Of a DNA stretch of 64,000 nt, positions 1 to 11,100 are shown piece by piece; position 1 is the first letter of the stretch, and every line of letters starts with the position of its first letter. The notes beneath the pieces are model-generated. The model was given only the letters and a program-made list of their open reading frames with translations. It ran no database searches and had not been told where the DNA came from. Origin of the DNA: Syngnathus acus (lineage: Eukaryota > Chordata > Actinopteri > Syngnathiformes > Syngnathidae); the NCBI RefSeq assembly GCF_901709675.1, contig NC_051106.1, positions 3,356,001 through 3,420,000 of the forward strand. Reading direction: 5' to 3'. Made by a program: the position numbers and the translations under genes.

Positions 1-222
1 AAGAATTTAAAAAAATAATAATTTAAAATACCAATATCTTCAGAAAATGCTGATAAAGATTGTTGACAAATATGTCTTCAGCTGATGTGTGGAAAAGTGT
101 AAAATAGTTCCTGTAAAAAACGGAAAATACCCAAAAGTCAATTATCTGGTCTCGAAGCTGGGAAGTCCAAGCATATTTCAGCATTACAGTGCCCCCACGG
201 GCCCCCTCTAGCTCCGCCACTG
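1..222 (-). mobile_element. Interspersed repeat of the 'CAGTGGCGGAGCTAG' family, copy A
   Basis: The plus strand ends CCCCCTCTAGCTCCGCCACTG at 222 and shares CAAAAGTCAATTATCTGG and AAGTCCAAGCATATTTCAG with the copies at 27925 and 36741. The left limit is unclear. The CAGTGGCG-type terminus resembles hAT ends, but no target duplication was found, so the class is open. Confidence 0.55.
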
Positions 223-1526
223 CTGGAGTCATGCCTGATTTTCTGTTTATTTGGGTTAACTTTGACTGATTGATGATCTTAAACATTTAAGTGGGAAAAT
301 TACTGCCAAAACATGATTTTTTTTTCACGGCACTGTCTATAATAGGTAGAAATTGCTATTCCCTGAAAAAATTATATGTAAATGTTGAGATGCTGCCGCC
401 AATAAAAACACTTGATTAATGAGGTAATACATCACAGCCCCATGGGCAGTTAGGAGGATAGGACAGTTATGAACACAATCTTCTTTGACAAAAACATTGG
501 AAAATGTTGCTTGAAAAAAACAAAAACGCACTGACTCACAACATTATTAGCGTGAAATCTTATTTCTCAGATTACAATCATGTTATTTGTGTTTTATCAG
601 GAAATATGCTACTAAGGTGGAAGCAAAAGGTGTTGATTGTAAAAGTAACAATAGATTCATGCATGTGTTCCAGTTACAATGGAAAATGAAATTCACTCCA
701 GCTGTGATATAAGAAAATGGTTTCTGTTCCACATGAAAAAGAAACAAATAGTCAATACTGGTGATTGTTTCTTCAAAACCTTTGGACATATTCACCTTTA
801 TTCTTCGTTCACACGGGATCTCATACACTCTTTCTGTCTTCATTGCCCAGGATATTTGTTTTTGTTTTTTATTTATCATCCTCCCACGCAATCCACCCTC
901 CCCTTATTTCACATCAAACACTCTTTCCTTCAAATTCCCTTTCCTCTTCGTCTGCCAACTTTGACATCACAGGAAATTATGCTTGAAATTGGACGAGTTT
1001 TTTTTTTTTTTTTGCATTTCAGTTTCATTCCACTTCCCGAGTAGACGCTTCTCTCATGTGGCTTGTCATTCATCCCAAAGACGCTTTGCTCTTTCTTCTA
1101 CTTTTGTTTTGTTTTTCACTTCTTCCAAGTACATTTTATTTACGAAGCGTTTCTCACAGATAACACACACAAAATGCTTTACTTGGTTAAAATACAAAAT
1201 AAACTCAAATACGGTTAAGAAACTGCAAGTTTGTTCTCATGTTCTCACACATTCTCGTGATGTTCACTGCCACCAATTTCATTTTTAGTTTGAAATGATA
1301 TTTTTACACACAATTATATCTATATACTACTGTATGACAGCCAGAAGTAGTTTTTGCTTAATTAAACTAATTTAATAACCACAAAAGGACTGCATGGAAC
1401 CCCCCATTTGGTTTACTTCCATTATTACAGTAATAGCTTTAATGTGTTGATTAAATTTTCTGAATTGTTTTTTTATATTACTGGATCTTGATTTGAGAAA
1501 AACATCCTGAAATCATTCAGCTTGAG

Positions 1527-1550
1527 GTATCGATACTTGAGTATCGATAC
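1527..1550. repeat. 11-bp inverted repeat GTATCGATACT
   Basis: Two exact arms (GTATCGATACT and AGTATCGATAC) separated by TG, in ARID1B intron 2. Each arm itself contains the palindrome GTATCGATAC. Confidence 0.8.
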
Positions 1551-2390
1551 ACACATTGCTAACACAGTCACAGGCATGCATTAACAGGATGATACACAGG
1601 CTGAGAGCCAGTGTGTTTCCTGAGCCATCATTACTAAGATCTTTGTCCATGCTTGCCTCTTATTACGGGACTAAGCCAAGCAACAACCCAGGAGAGGTTT
1701 AGCCAAATGTCAGCGAGCTGCAGAGTGAGGAATGTGTCAGAACATGTGCATGAATGCATGTAGGATCATGTGAAATGTGCACAAGGATACACTTCCTGTA
1801 TAAGCGTATGAGAACTCTAGACATACTATATCTTACAAAATCGAGTATACTACTCATATTAAAAATATTTGCTATGTATATGTTATTGTATTTTTTCTGA
1901 GAAGATGGACATTTTCACTCTTCTCCTCTGTTGCCAGCAATTTGGACATCATTGGCTGTGTTGAGTAAACTTAAGGGAATTGAACATTTACACGGTCATA
2001 AAAGCTGTATACATGCAATTTACAATGCAGCAGTATAATTTCGTCAGTGTTGTGTTATGAAAACGTACATAGATCATAAAATATTTACAAAAATGCGAGG
2101 AGTGTTCTCGCTTTTGTGACAATCCAAACTGTACAGTATTATGAATAAATAATTGAAAAAGAGAAAATTCTCTGCACGATACACACGCAGTAAGGAAGAC
2201 AAAGGATTAACCAATTTCCACTTTTATAGATGTGTTATTTATAAAAAGAAAGGCCTAATTTTAGCTGCCTTTAATTATAGTGTAAAGCAGAGGACCTTTT
2301 GTCCTTCCACTAAACCCCAACACACACACGCATGCACGCCCGCATACACACAGCAGGCAATCCACAGAGGTAGACACATATCTGTGACAG

Positions 2391-2475
2391 GTTGCCTGGC
2401 AACATCGCCGCATGTTTGGCTGTGACAAGCTGGGGTTTCAGCCCTGAGGCGCAATGCATCATGGGGGATTGTGTT
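2391..2475 (+). promoter_or_regulatory. RFX X-box and ZNF143-like motif cluster
   Basis: GTTGCCTGGCAAC at 2391-2403 is a symmetric RFX X-box (GTTGCC-N-GGCAAC). About 50 bases on, AATGCATCATGGGGGATTGT (2453-2472) resembles the ZNF143/Staf-type GCATCATGGG element, and GTTGCC recurs at 2472. The cluster lies in ARID1B intron 2. Motif match only. Confidence 0.4.
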
Positions 2476-3381
2476 GCCAATACAGCCGCAGTCAAGATAG
2501 CGAGGCTGACATCCCGAACTGTTTTGGCAACATGTGACGACAAGATATGGTAGTTATGGGGGTCCTCTCACATCTCCACATTTTCTCCATTTTACCATGT
2601 TGTAATTAAAAGTCATGTTGGCGATCGATATCAAGCACGCCATCATTTTTTTTTTCTCAGATGTGACCTCTGACCTTGTTTCTGTAGGTGAGGCTCATTA
2701 TTCTCATGCGAGCGTGTGGAATTAAACCTCCTCCAAAGTCATTACTGTGCGCTAGATTTCTAGCAGCTGCAGTAATGCAGTCAATGCGGTGGCGGTGGTG
2801 GTGCTGCGTTTAAAGCCAGTACCAGATAATTAGAAACTTTAGAAGCACAGTTCCCATGGCTATAGCCAGAGTGAACAACTAATTCTATTTGAACTAATTA
2901 CGTTCCATAGCGCTATGCCGTGATTGCTATGCTGGTGCTCGGCCTCCCCTATGTAATACGCTAGAGGGGCTCAACGCGAAATAGTTCAACGGATGTGTTT
3001 TTGACTGTGTGAGTGACAGTATGTTATGGCATCGGCTCTCATGGCATGCACACATCTTGCACGGCAACTTCTTTCCCTGCAGGCTCACAACTTCATTCAG
3101 TAAAATGTATCTGCAAAATAAGTTTAGGAGTGTGAGGACATCATAATAGTATATCAGTGAGTTTGTAGTGCTACTAATAAGAGGTGGGTAGTAATAAGCT
3201 ACATTTATTTTTTTACATTTACTCAATAAACTATTTGGGATCAATTGTACTTGTCATAGTAGTTTTAATGGAGCATATCTTTTACTTAATGTTTGCGTTA
3301 AGAGGAAACCCTACCGGGATTTATTTGGATTATCAGCCATTTATCATTACATTTGACTTTTAATTGAGTCATAATCTAAAA

Positions 3382-3675
3382 CACAGGGTTCAAACTCAAG
3401 GCCCGGGGGCCAGATACGGCCCGCCACATCATTTCATGTGGCCCGCGAAGACAAATTGTGCATCAAATTCGCGTGTCATTACTAGAATTGCAAATTGTCT
3501 TCACTTTTAATAATGTCTTTTTTTTTTATATTTGACCAGTTTTTACTCGTCTGATTTGAAAACGAGTTATTTGTCAGTTTGTTTTGTAGCTTTTACTGTA
3601 TATAATACGAGGTGCTCATACATTTATTTAGGTTGACAGTCATAATGGCCCTCCGAAAGAAGCTATGACTACAAT
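3382..3675 (+). mobile_element. hAT-like non-autonomous element, copy 1, right end lost
   Basis: Left end CACAGGGTTCAAACTC is followed by AAGGCCCGGGGGCCAGATAC and the shared internal sequence (AAGACAAATTGTGCATC, ACGAGTTATTTGTCAGTTTG). Homology to the copy at 20327 runs to about AGCTATGACTACAAT and then stops, so the last 35 or so bases and the right duplication are missing. It lies in ARID1B intron 2. Confidence 0.7.
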
Positions 3676-5592
3676 CCAGATCCTTGAGTACAATTAATAC
3701 TCAGAATAAATGAGACGTTTGGAAATGATGTGGATTGCCCCTGATAGTTGTTTTTGTTACATCATTTGCTGTAGCTGCTATAGTGACAACAATGACAAAT
3801 CAATATTTAAGGTCAATGTTCAATGCGCCAATCATAGCGCTGCCAAATCTGGCATCTGCTGTGAATTTTGTTGCGAAAATCTCCATATTCCTCGAAAGCC
3901 TGCTATTGCAAATCCTTTTTCTCAGAATGTCTAACTGTTCACAAGCAGTATACATAGCACGCGTATCTACTTAATGTTCATTAAAAATGCAAGAAATCTG
4001 CATGCTAATGTGTTTTCCTCTCCCTCTCCCGCTCGTTCTCTCTCTGGTCTTGCTATATTTAGAAGCTCACTCGCCTCGGTGTGAGCTGTCCAAGTCCAAT
4101 GGAAGCGACCAAGCTGTCACAGTAAATAGCAGGCAGCGGCAGCATAGGACACCGTGCACCTCTCAGTCTTACAAACACACACTTGCTCATGAGCGCACAC
4201 ACAAGTCAATAGAATATAAGAAGCTTGACTTCATTCTGTAAATGTTCTACAAACCTACTAGCACACAATGCAATTAATACTAAGCGGATGTTCTACTAAA
4301 TGTTCACATCCTTGTACAAAATAAGATTTATTTATGACGCATCATTGTCTCCAACACAAGCTCATTGTGTTGCACTGTGATGCCTCCATGGGGCAGTAAT
4401 CCACATGAAAACACTTGTTGATAACAAGCAAGCAGCTCATAGAAATATGAAATGAAACCCTTAATGGGAAAAAGATAAAGGTGAAATGTACACCCTCTAC
4501 TCCGAGCATCAGTGGGAGTCCAAAAAAAAGTGAGTGATGACCAGAAGTGACACCAGCACAGGCTGTGATACACACTGCTTGGTAATTTAGACCTTGTCTC
4601 AAATTGAACCTATAAAGCCTTCAAGGGGGGGGGGGGGAATATATTGTTACTGCCTGATGACAACCATGGATGTCACATTTATGTTTTTTCCAGGAGCAAG
4701 AAAAAAACAACTTGTTTGACGGTGAAGCATTTCATAAAACCACAACGACCACAAACGACTGTTATAAGACAGCTTTAGCACCGCAAACATAAATCTTTTC
4801 ACGCTCACCACATTACATGTTGTACTTTAATGTTGTGAAATGTTAATGCGGACTCTGTCTGAATGAGGACATACAGTATGTATGAATGAGGGTCTCTGGT
4901 GACATACATTTATGTAGGAATCGCAAATCTCAGCTTGTAACAATGGTCCCAATGTCATCCGAGCAAAATGTACATATTTTACATTTGAATCTAATTTATT
5001 TTTTAGCATTACCTTTACATACTCTCAGAACGTGAGCAGTAATACACAAGCAAGAAACACCACATTTAAAACCTTCTAATCTTTGTTTTATTCCAAGGGT
5101 GAGGAATAGATTAAAAAATCTAATTATTTATAGGTTTGTAATTATTTATCTTGATTGATATGCAACAGTGTCTTCAAAAGTAAAACATTTTTGATTAAAG
5201 GTTTATTTAGATATCAGTGGAGAGCTGAATAAAATAGTAGACACAAAGGTAAATCATTTTAACACTGGAAAAATTCATTAAATTGTATTTCAACGCAAAG
5301 CAAATAGAAAATGCCCCTGGCCAGAACTGAACAGACCAAAATTTTAGGATTTTTTTTTTCCCCCAAAACAATATTAACGTCAAATGATTTACTGTGTGAC
5401 AGTTGAAAAGTTGGATCAGATGTCTCTCTTCTACCGCTGAGTGAATCTATTCGATGTTGATGAACTAGTTTTGGTACTGAAGCGAGTGACAATTAACTGA
5501 CTATTGCATCATCTCTTATTATCCTTTCTACAGAAACTAACAAAGCATTGTCATTACCTTATGCAACAAAAAATGTTGGTTAGTGAACATAC

Positions 5593-5796
5593 CTGCTGCT
5601 GAGGATACTGCATACCGCCCATGCCCATTTGACCTCTTCCCGGCATGCTCATTGGATAACGATGCGAGGGAGGCGGAGTATACGGCTGGCTAGGAGTGTA
5701 AGGCCCACCCGCTGGCTGCTGTGGGCTCGAGTAAGGATTATTGGCCATTCCGTAAAGTTGCGAGCGCTTCATTGCCATGAAGTCCAATGAGGACAC
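5593..5796 (-). CDS. ARID1B: ARID1B coding exon 2
   Basis: Second coding exon, 204 bp and exactly 68 codons, phase 0 at both ends. The acceptor is a pyrimidine tract ending CTCCACAG next to 5797, and the donor is CAG/GTATGT at 5592-5587. It encodes VSSLDFMAMKRSQLYGM at its start and RYPMSMPGRGQMGMGGMQYP near its end, rich in Pro, Tyr, Gln and Ser. The stretch aligns with the ARID1B segment that runs from 'MVMKRPQLYGM' to 'GMQYPQQQ' in mammals (recalled, not searched). Joining it to exon 1 keeps frame (GRSQ|VSSLDF), as expected for a true exon pair. This part is intrinsically disordered and lies before the ARID domain. Confidence 0.92.
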
Positions 5797-6305
5797 CTGT
5801 GGAGGAGAAATGAAACATAAACAACTTAAGTGTCTCCGATTGCAAATTGTAATTGTAATTGTATATAATAAAATTAATTCAACCGTCATCAAGCACGCTG
5901 AAGCCTTTGCCATAGGTAAATTAAGTGCACACCCTCTAAACCACATCAACAATTGATTTATCTTCTAATGACATGTTGATTGGAGGCCTTAAATGGATGT
6001 CTGCAGGTCATGAATGAACTACAAATGGAATTACTTAGCAAGGATGTTTATTGCGTTGCTTTGGGGAGGAAACTTTGCTGGAAGAAGGCCAAAATGAAAC
6101 CATTTAATTATAACGCATCTTGATTATAATGCCTGAAAAGGTTTTAATGGCGGTAAAAGTGGTTTAAAGCAACAAGAAACAATAGCAATAAAAAACTTTA
6201 TAGCCTACAACCGCAGACCAACAGGGCCAATAATCACTTGACTACATCGCCACCTCGCTTGTTGTTGCTTACAGCAAAACAGCACAAAATAGACATTCCA
6301 CTGTT

Positions 6306-6479
6306 ATGAATTATAAAATAAGGGACCGGCTTCAAGTGACAAAGCAATTCAAGTTGGAAGCCCTGGAGGAAATTCACGACAGTCAAGTAGTCAAAGCAAT
6401 CCAAAGAGCACTTGCAAGAGAAGGTGTCATCAATTCATTTCACAGTGAGTATTTCAGTGTCTTTTTAAGGGGGATTTGA
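6306..6479 (+). other. Short open frame, 57 codons, unknown
   Basis: ATG at 6306 and TGA at 6477-6479 enclose a frame reading MNYKIRDRLQVTKQFKLEAL, then EEIHDSQVVKAIQRALAREG and VINSFH. The composition is charged, helical and protein-like. CACAG/TGAGTA at its end is not a donor. I recognise no family. It may be chance or a decayed coding fragment. Confidence 0.2.
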
Positions 6480-7227
6480 GGGGGTCTTGGTGAGACACTG
6501 GAAAATTCGGGATCAGTCCAGGCTAATCCGTCACCTGTAGCGACGTGTTTGTGTGTCGGCCGGGCAGATAATGCCGACTTCCCCTGCGCTGCCTTTCTCC
6601 TCTCAGGCTTTCACCCTTTTGTCTCACTGCCACTATGTTGGATCATGTGTGATTTATGACATTTTGTTCCTACTGTTCCTTACACACACTTTTGCTTCTC
6701 TCCTTTTCTCGTCTCCACTGAGCATAACACACACACACACTCGCACACACACCACCCCACCGCTGCCAACTCCCTCCTCCCCAGCTCAATATCACCTCGT
6801 CGAGTGTGGAGAAGAAATTGCCACTGCCTCATATTGCCAGGCTAATATCAAGAAGACATGTCAGGGGATGGAAGCACTTTATTCAGCAGGTTACGTGCAG
6901 ACCGTTCGGCGGTCTGGCTTTTAAAGTGGTTTTGTCTAGTGAGGCATGTGTTTGGAGTAGTTTGGGCTATTTCGCAGTGTGTGAAGGAAAAGTGTGTGCA
7001 AAAGGGTGTTTGGCTAGTGAGAGCCATGGTGAAAGAGAGCCAGAAAAGGCGTGAGGAGAGAACACAAGGGGGTCTGAAAGTTGTTTCGCAGTATGGAGGT
7101 GTTTGAGGCCTGATGCGAGAGAGGATTATCTTGCAAAGGTCAACACAAGCAGAATTTCACAAGTGTATCAGGGAAAAAAAAAGGCTGTTTTGAGAAATGT
7201 AGCAAGCTGGTTGGCATTATGCTCATT

Positions 7228-7620
7228 TCTACGGCTGCAACTAACCATTATTTTATTAAATATAAATTAATTTGTCGATTAATCATTAATGTGATATATG
7301 TCCATCGTTTTTTCAAAACAGGGCATTATTTTAGGTTGACGATGCGCAACCATAAATTAATTATGATTCATTAATTGGTTTAGTCTGTAGCATGCCAGAA
7401 AAATCGACAAAAATGTTGATTGTTCTTTTAAAAAGCAATTGATTTATTTTGATTCCACATAAAGATAATCTGTCCAACTTTTGTGGAAAACTACATTAAT
7501 CGGATATTTATACTTGAGCAGTTATCATTTGGACACTTTGCATTTAAAGATAAATTATTAATCAATTATCAAAAATAATTAACGACTTGTTGATTAATCA
7601 ATGAATCGTCACACCTCTAC
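7228..7620. mobile_element. Degenerate AT-rich transposon-like repeat
   Basis: Starts with CTACGGCTGCAACTAACCAT and ends with GATTAATCAATGAATCGTC followed by ACACCTCTAC. GATTAATC-type motifs occur on both sides. These termini resemble widespread fish and vertebrate repeats that begin 'GGCTGCAACTAACGATTA', but internal sequence is diverged and target duplications are not evident. It may be two merged fragments. Confidence 0.4.
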
Positions 7621-8718
7621 AATTTTCTCATTTTACTTCCTTACATGAAACTGTCAGGTCAATTATTTCTAGGTTGCTTTAGATAAACCCAGGAAGTCTG
7701 TTTAATATTCTATCACATAGTTAATGGGTAGCAAAAATTTAAGGTGCAGTTATTATTCCACTCAACTCCTTGTTCTTCTGAGAAAAAAGTTGTTAAAAAA
7801 TAAGTGTGGCGCATCTGTGATGCAACATTCAAATTCACTCTTTCATAGTTTCAGTAATATTGCTGCTTTGCTAATTTGTATACTCTATTTATATGACGAC
7901 GTTAGCAATGTTTTCAAGTATTCTGGAGCAGACTGTGTTCAACCTTGGACATATTTTAAATACCTCTCAGACAGCGTCGATCAAAAATAATTAGCCTCAG
8001 CAGTACAGATATGATTACAACTCTTTCATCATCATTTCATTACATTCTGTAAGCCATAATGTCTCTGATTTACCAGAAGAAAAAGCTGATATCTAATATG
8101 TAAAAGCACTTGTCAGAAATCCACATAAGGGAGTACATTAAAGGTATGAGCCAGAGTAAAAAGCAAAGGGGGAAAATATGAATCTTAATATGAATGTCTA
8201 ATTTGTAGCTTCTTGTATCATATAAAAAATAAATTCACAGTAAGCCCAACAGATGAAAAGCTCTATTCAATACTGAAAGAGAATTAGAAAATTGCATTAC
8301 AAAATGATTTCCTGTATGTCTCATATGTAAAGGCCAATGAGTTATAATTGGGAAAAAAAATCTTGTTTTCACTAGAAGACGAGTCTTTTCAACAGTAGCA
8401 TGCTTCCATTGTCTTTTCACTATATGCAACCAAAATACACTTGCCCCGCTAAACTATAATGGCACTCGCTAACCCCCCCAAACACCACTCAGTTCACCAG
8501 CTACATCTCAAGAGCTCCTCCACTTGTAACAACTACTGAGCCAACTCAAGTAAATCCCCTCGCACATGCTGCCAAGTGTATACAGACACTAACATTGGCT
8601 TGCCAAAAAAAAAAAAAGTGAAAACACTTAAAAGTGCACTGGAATGAGAAAATAACTTCTGGGTTTTGGGAATGGAGAAGTGGATGCTCGATTAAACGCA
8701 AATATGCCCGCAAATATA

Positions 8719-8739
8719 ACACACACACACACACACACA
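8719..8739. repeat. (CA)n microsatellite
   Basis: Ten CA units. Comparable short CA/GT runs lie near 2318, 6730, 15980, 19206, 19526, 22826, 34413, 41492 and 41870. A (TC)n run is at 9189-9210 and an (AAAC)n run at 61275-61297. Confidence 0.9.
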
Positions 8740-9843
8740 GAGTGAGGATTTGTCAAATAGAACTGCTGCAGTGAAATTACAAGCAAGCAGACACATCAGT
8801 CCATCTTCCACATGTGACATTATCAACGCAGCCAGTTAACTCTCCTCTTCCCCAAACACAGCCTCATATCTGCCCTCGTGACAAGTTCCACTAAATGAGA
8901 TTTCAGCCCACTGAAGGCTTCCTTGAGATATGCCCACCGATTCCCTCAAAGCACAAGAAACATTTCTTGACAAATTGAAACATTCTTTTTTCCTCCCCTA
9001 AGAGAAATGAGTGTACTTAGGGGGGAAATATGAATATGACATGAACAAAATCATGTTTGTGCCAGAGGGGACAGTAGATTAAAAAAAAGTGTTTTCTGTT
9101 TGGTTCATCTGCACATGCTCTGAATGGAAGGGGAGAGTTGGGGGCAATAGAATTTCAACTGCTAAATTTAAAATTCAATTTATGAAGTCCTCTCTCTCTC
9201 TCTCTCTCTCACTTGCATTCTCTGTCTGGGGAGCTTGTATCTTTTCTTTGCAAAACAAAGCCATTACACAGAACATGGTGAAATTACTACGGGGTGAAAC
9301 CTGTTAAATTGCTTTTGGAGTTCATTTGACAATAGTTTTATTTTAGAAAAACAGATTTCACTCCTTCGTGCTTTAATGTTGCGAGTTGTTATGCAGAAAG
9401 AAACAAAAGGCTCAAACGTGGATTAGGAGACACGCTGGGATGAAATAAGACATAAAAATAATATTGGGCAATGCTTGCCATTCATTTTATTTTGAGCTAC
9501 TGTATTATGATGATGATCATTATTATGATTATTTTTATTGTTATTATTATTATTCACAAATAGTTTGCTACATTTTGTCCTTCACACTTGTTAAAATCAT
9601 CCCTTCTCCTATCAGCCCTTTACAGCTGTTCTGTGTCCACAAACACGTGTTTACATGCGGACCAATACTCCTTTGGATATCACGTGACTGATCCCCATTT
9701 TTTTCCGCCGCCACGCTGGTAGGATAGTATAGCAATATTAGCTGAAGGATTTACGATGGAAAGCTCTCTGACTCTTTGACGACTATAGCTATGCCATGAT
9801 CGTTCTGACTCCAATGTGAAAATTCCTTTCTTTTCTATCTTGC

Positions 9844-9884
9844 CAAAATGGCGTCGTTTACATTTGGTGCAGTGCATTGTGGGA
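9844..9884 (+). promoter_or_regulatory. YY1 site plus TGCATTGTGGGA motif
   Basis: CAAAATGGCG (9844-9853) is a textbook YY1 site, and TGCATTGTGGGA (9873-9884) is a ZNF143-type promoter motif 20 bases away. They sit in the middle of ARID1B intron 1, in a locally GC-richer patch (9690-9910). Confidence 0.4.
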
Positions 9885-11100
9885 TGTGTGAACATCAGCG
9901 TTATGAAATGCCCACTCATGAGCTTCATTCATGGATGACAATATTTTGAGTATTGTAGTTTAGATTCCAAGCGAACAGTTACATCCCCCTTGCATCACTC
10001 CAGCACATTTTAACATCCAGATCTGAAACACAGCAACAGGGTGATCCAACATAAGCATTATTATTTTTACAGTGACCCCATATCTGTTTGCTCAATCCAC
10101 GACCACTGCCCCTCACACTGTCTAGCCACGGCAATCTTAAAAAGTTAGCTTATCTGGTTTAGACAGTGGAAATGCAATTTCTCATTCAAAGTGCTTCTTT
10201 CGTTGAGTTAATGAGAATATTGATTTGCATGGAAACGCAGATGATCGACCTTCTAGGAAAAGACTGAGCTACAGAGCTAATTTCCAGTGCCAAAATTTGA
10301 GTGTTTCCATTTGCGTTTCCATATGTTTGCATCGGTACGATGGTCTTCCTGTAACCTTCATGATGTTCTTTATGGGCTACAAGCTGCTTTATTGAGCAAC
10401 AGCTACTTCAGAAATGGTTTAATCCTCCAAAGAGCAATTCATTGGGCTATTATGTTTCCTTATAGTACCTGGCAGTTTAACACTGTGTGGAAAAAGTAAG
10501 CGTTTCCTCTTGGACAGCTCCATAAAACCATTTTCAGGTTGAGTGTTGCAATCGTTACAGTGTGTATTGTTTTTTTTGTTTTTTTCTAAAGCTCAATGTA
10601 CTTCTTTTGCTACTTGGATTTATACTTTAACAAGATGAGGAGTGCTTACGGGGCAGATCGTTTTAAAACAGCTTTAGATGTCACCTAAAAAAAGACATCA
10701 AACCTTTTTTATTGATTATCTCTTTTTCTCTGGGAGCAAATACTACCTGCCTTTTTTTTTTTCCTGAGTAATGAAACCCTTTTAGCCGTGTGAATTTGGG
10801 AGTAGAAACAAATAAGGATAATTATTGTCTATAGCGCTCTGTGCAGCTTGTGTCTCTTTTTGGAGAATCAACATGCTGCAGCCAGAGCCGTCGGTCTACT
10901 GGGACAATCACTCTTGTCTTTTATGTTATTTATTTATAACATGCAGCAAAGCACTCTCCAATTCCTATTACACAGTGGGCCTTGAGATGCCTTCGCCTGC
11001 AGAACAAAGCTAGACATTTGAGGCTTGAAAACACTTACGTTTGGGCCTCCTGTTTTAGAAAACAGCATAAAATAGGAACAAGGGAGAGAGAGAAAAGATG

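Larger units (their letters stand above)
223..5592 (-). other. ARID1B intron 2 (left part), no exon seen
   Basis: AT-rich intron sequence. It holds the ATCGATA inverted repeat (1527), the RFX/ZNF143-like cluster (2391), a GC-richer patch at 2690-2830 with GCTAGATTTCTAGC, the truncated hAT-like element (3382), and a poly-G tract (4625). No splice-bounded coding segment was found on either strand. Confidence 0.7.
5797..11100 (-). other. ARID1B intron 1, part nearest exon 2
   Basis: No exon was recognised. Contents: the 57-codon frame (6306), CA-rich microsatellite (6730), degenerate transposon-like repeat (7228-7620), CA run (8719), TC run (9189), ATT-rich stretch (9528-9552) and YY1/ZNF143-type motifs (9844-9884). 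The remainder is unremarkable AT-rich sequence. Confidence 0.7.
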
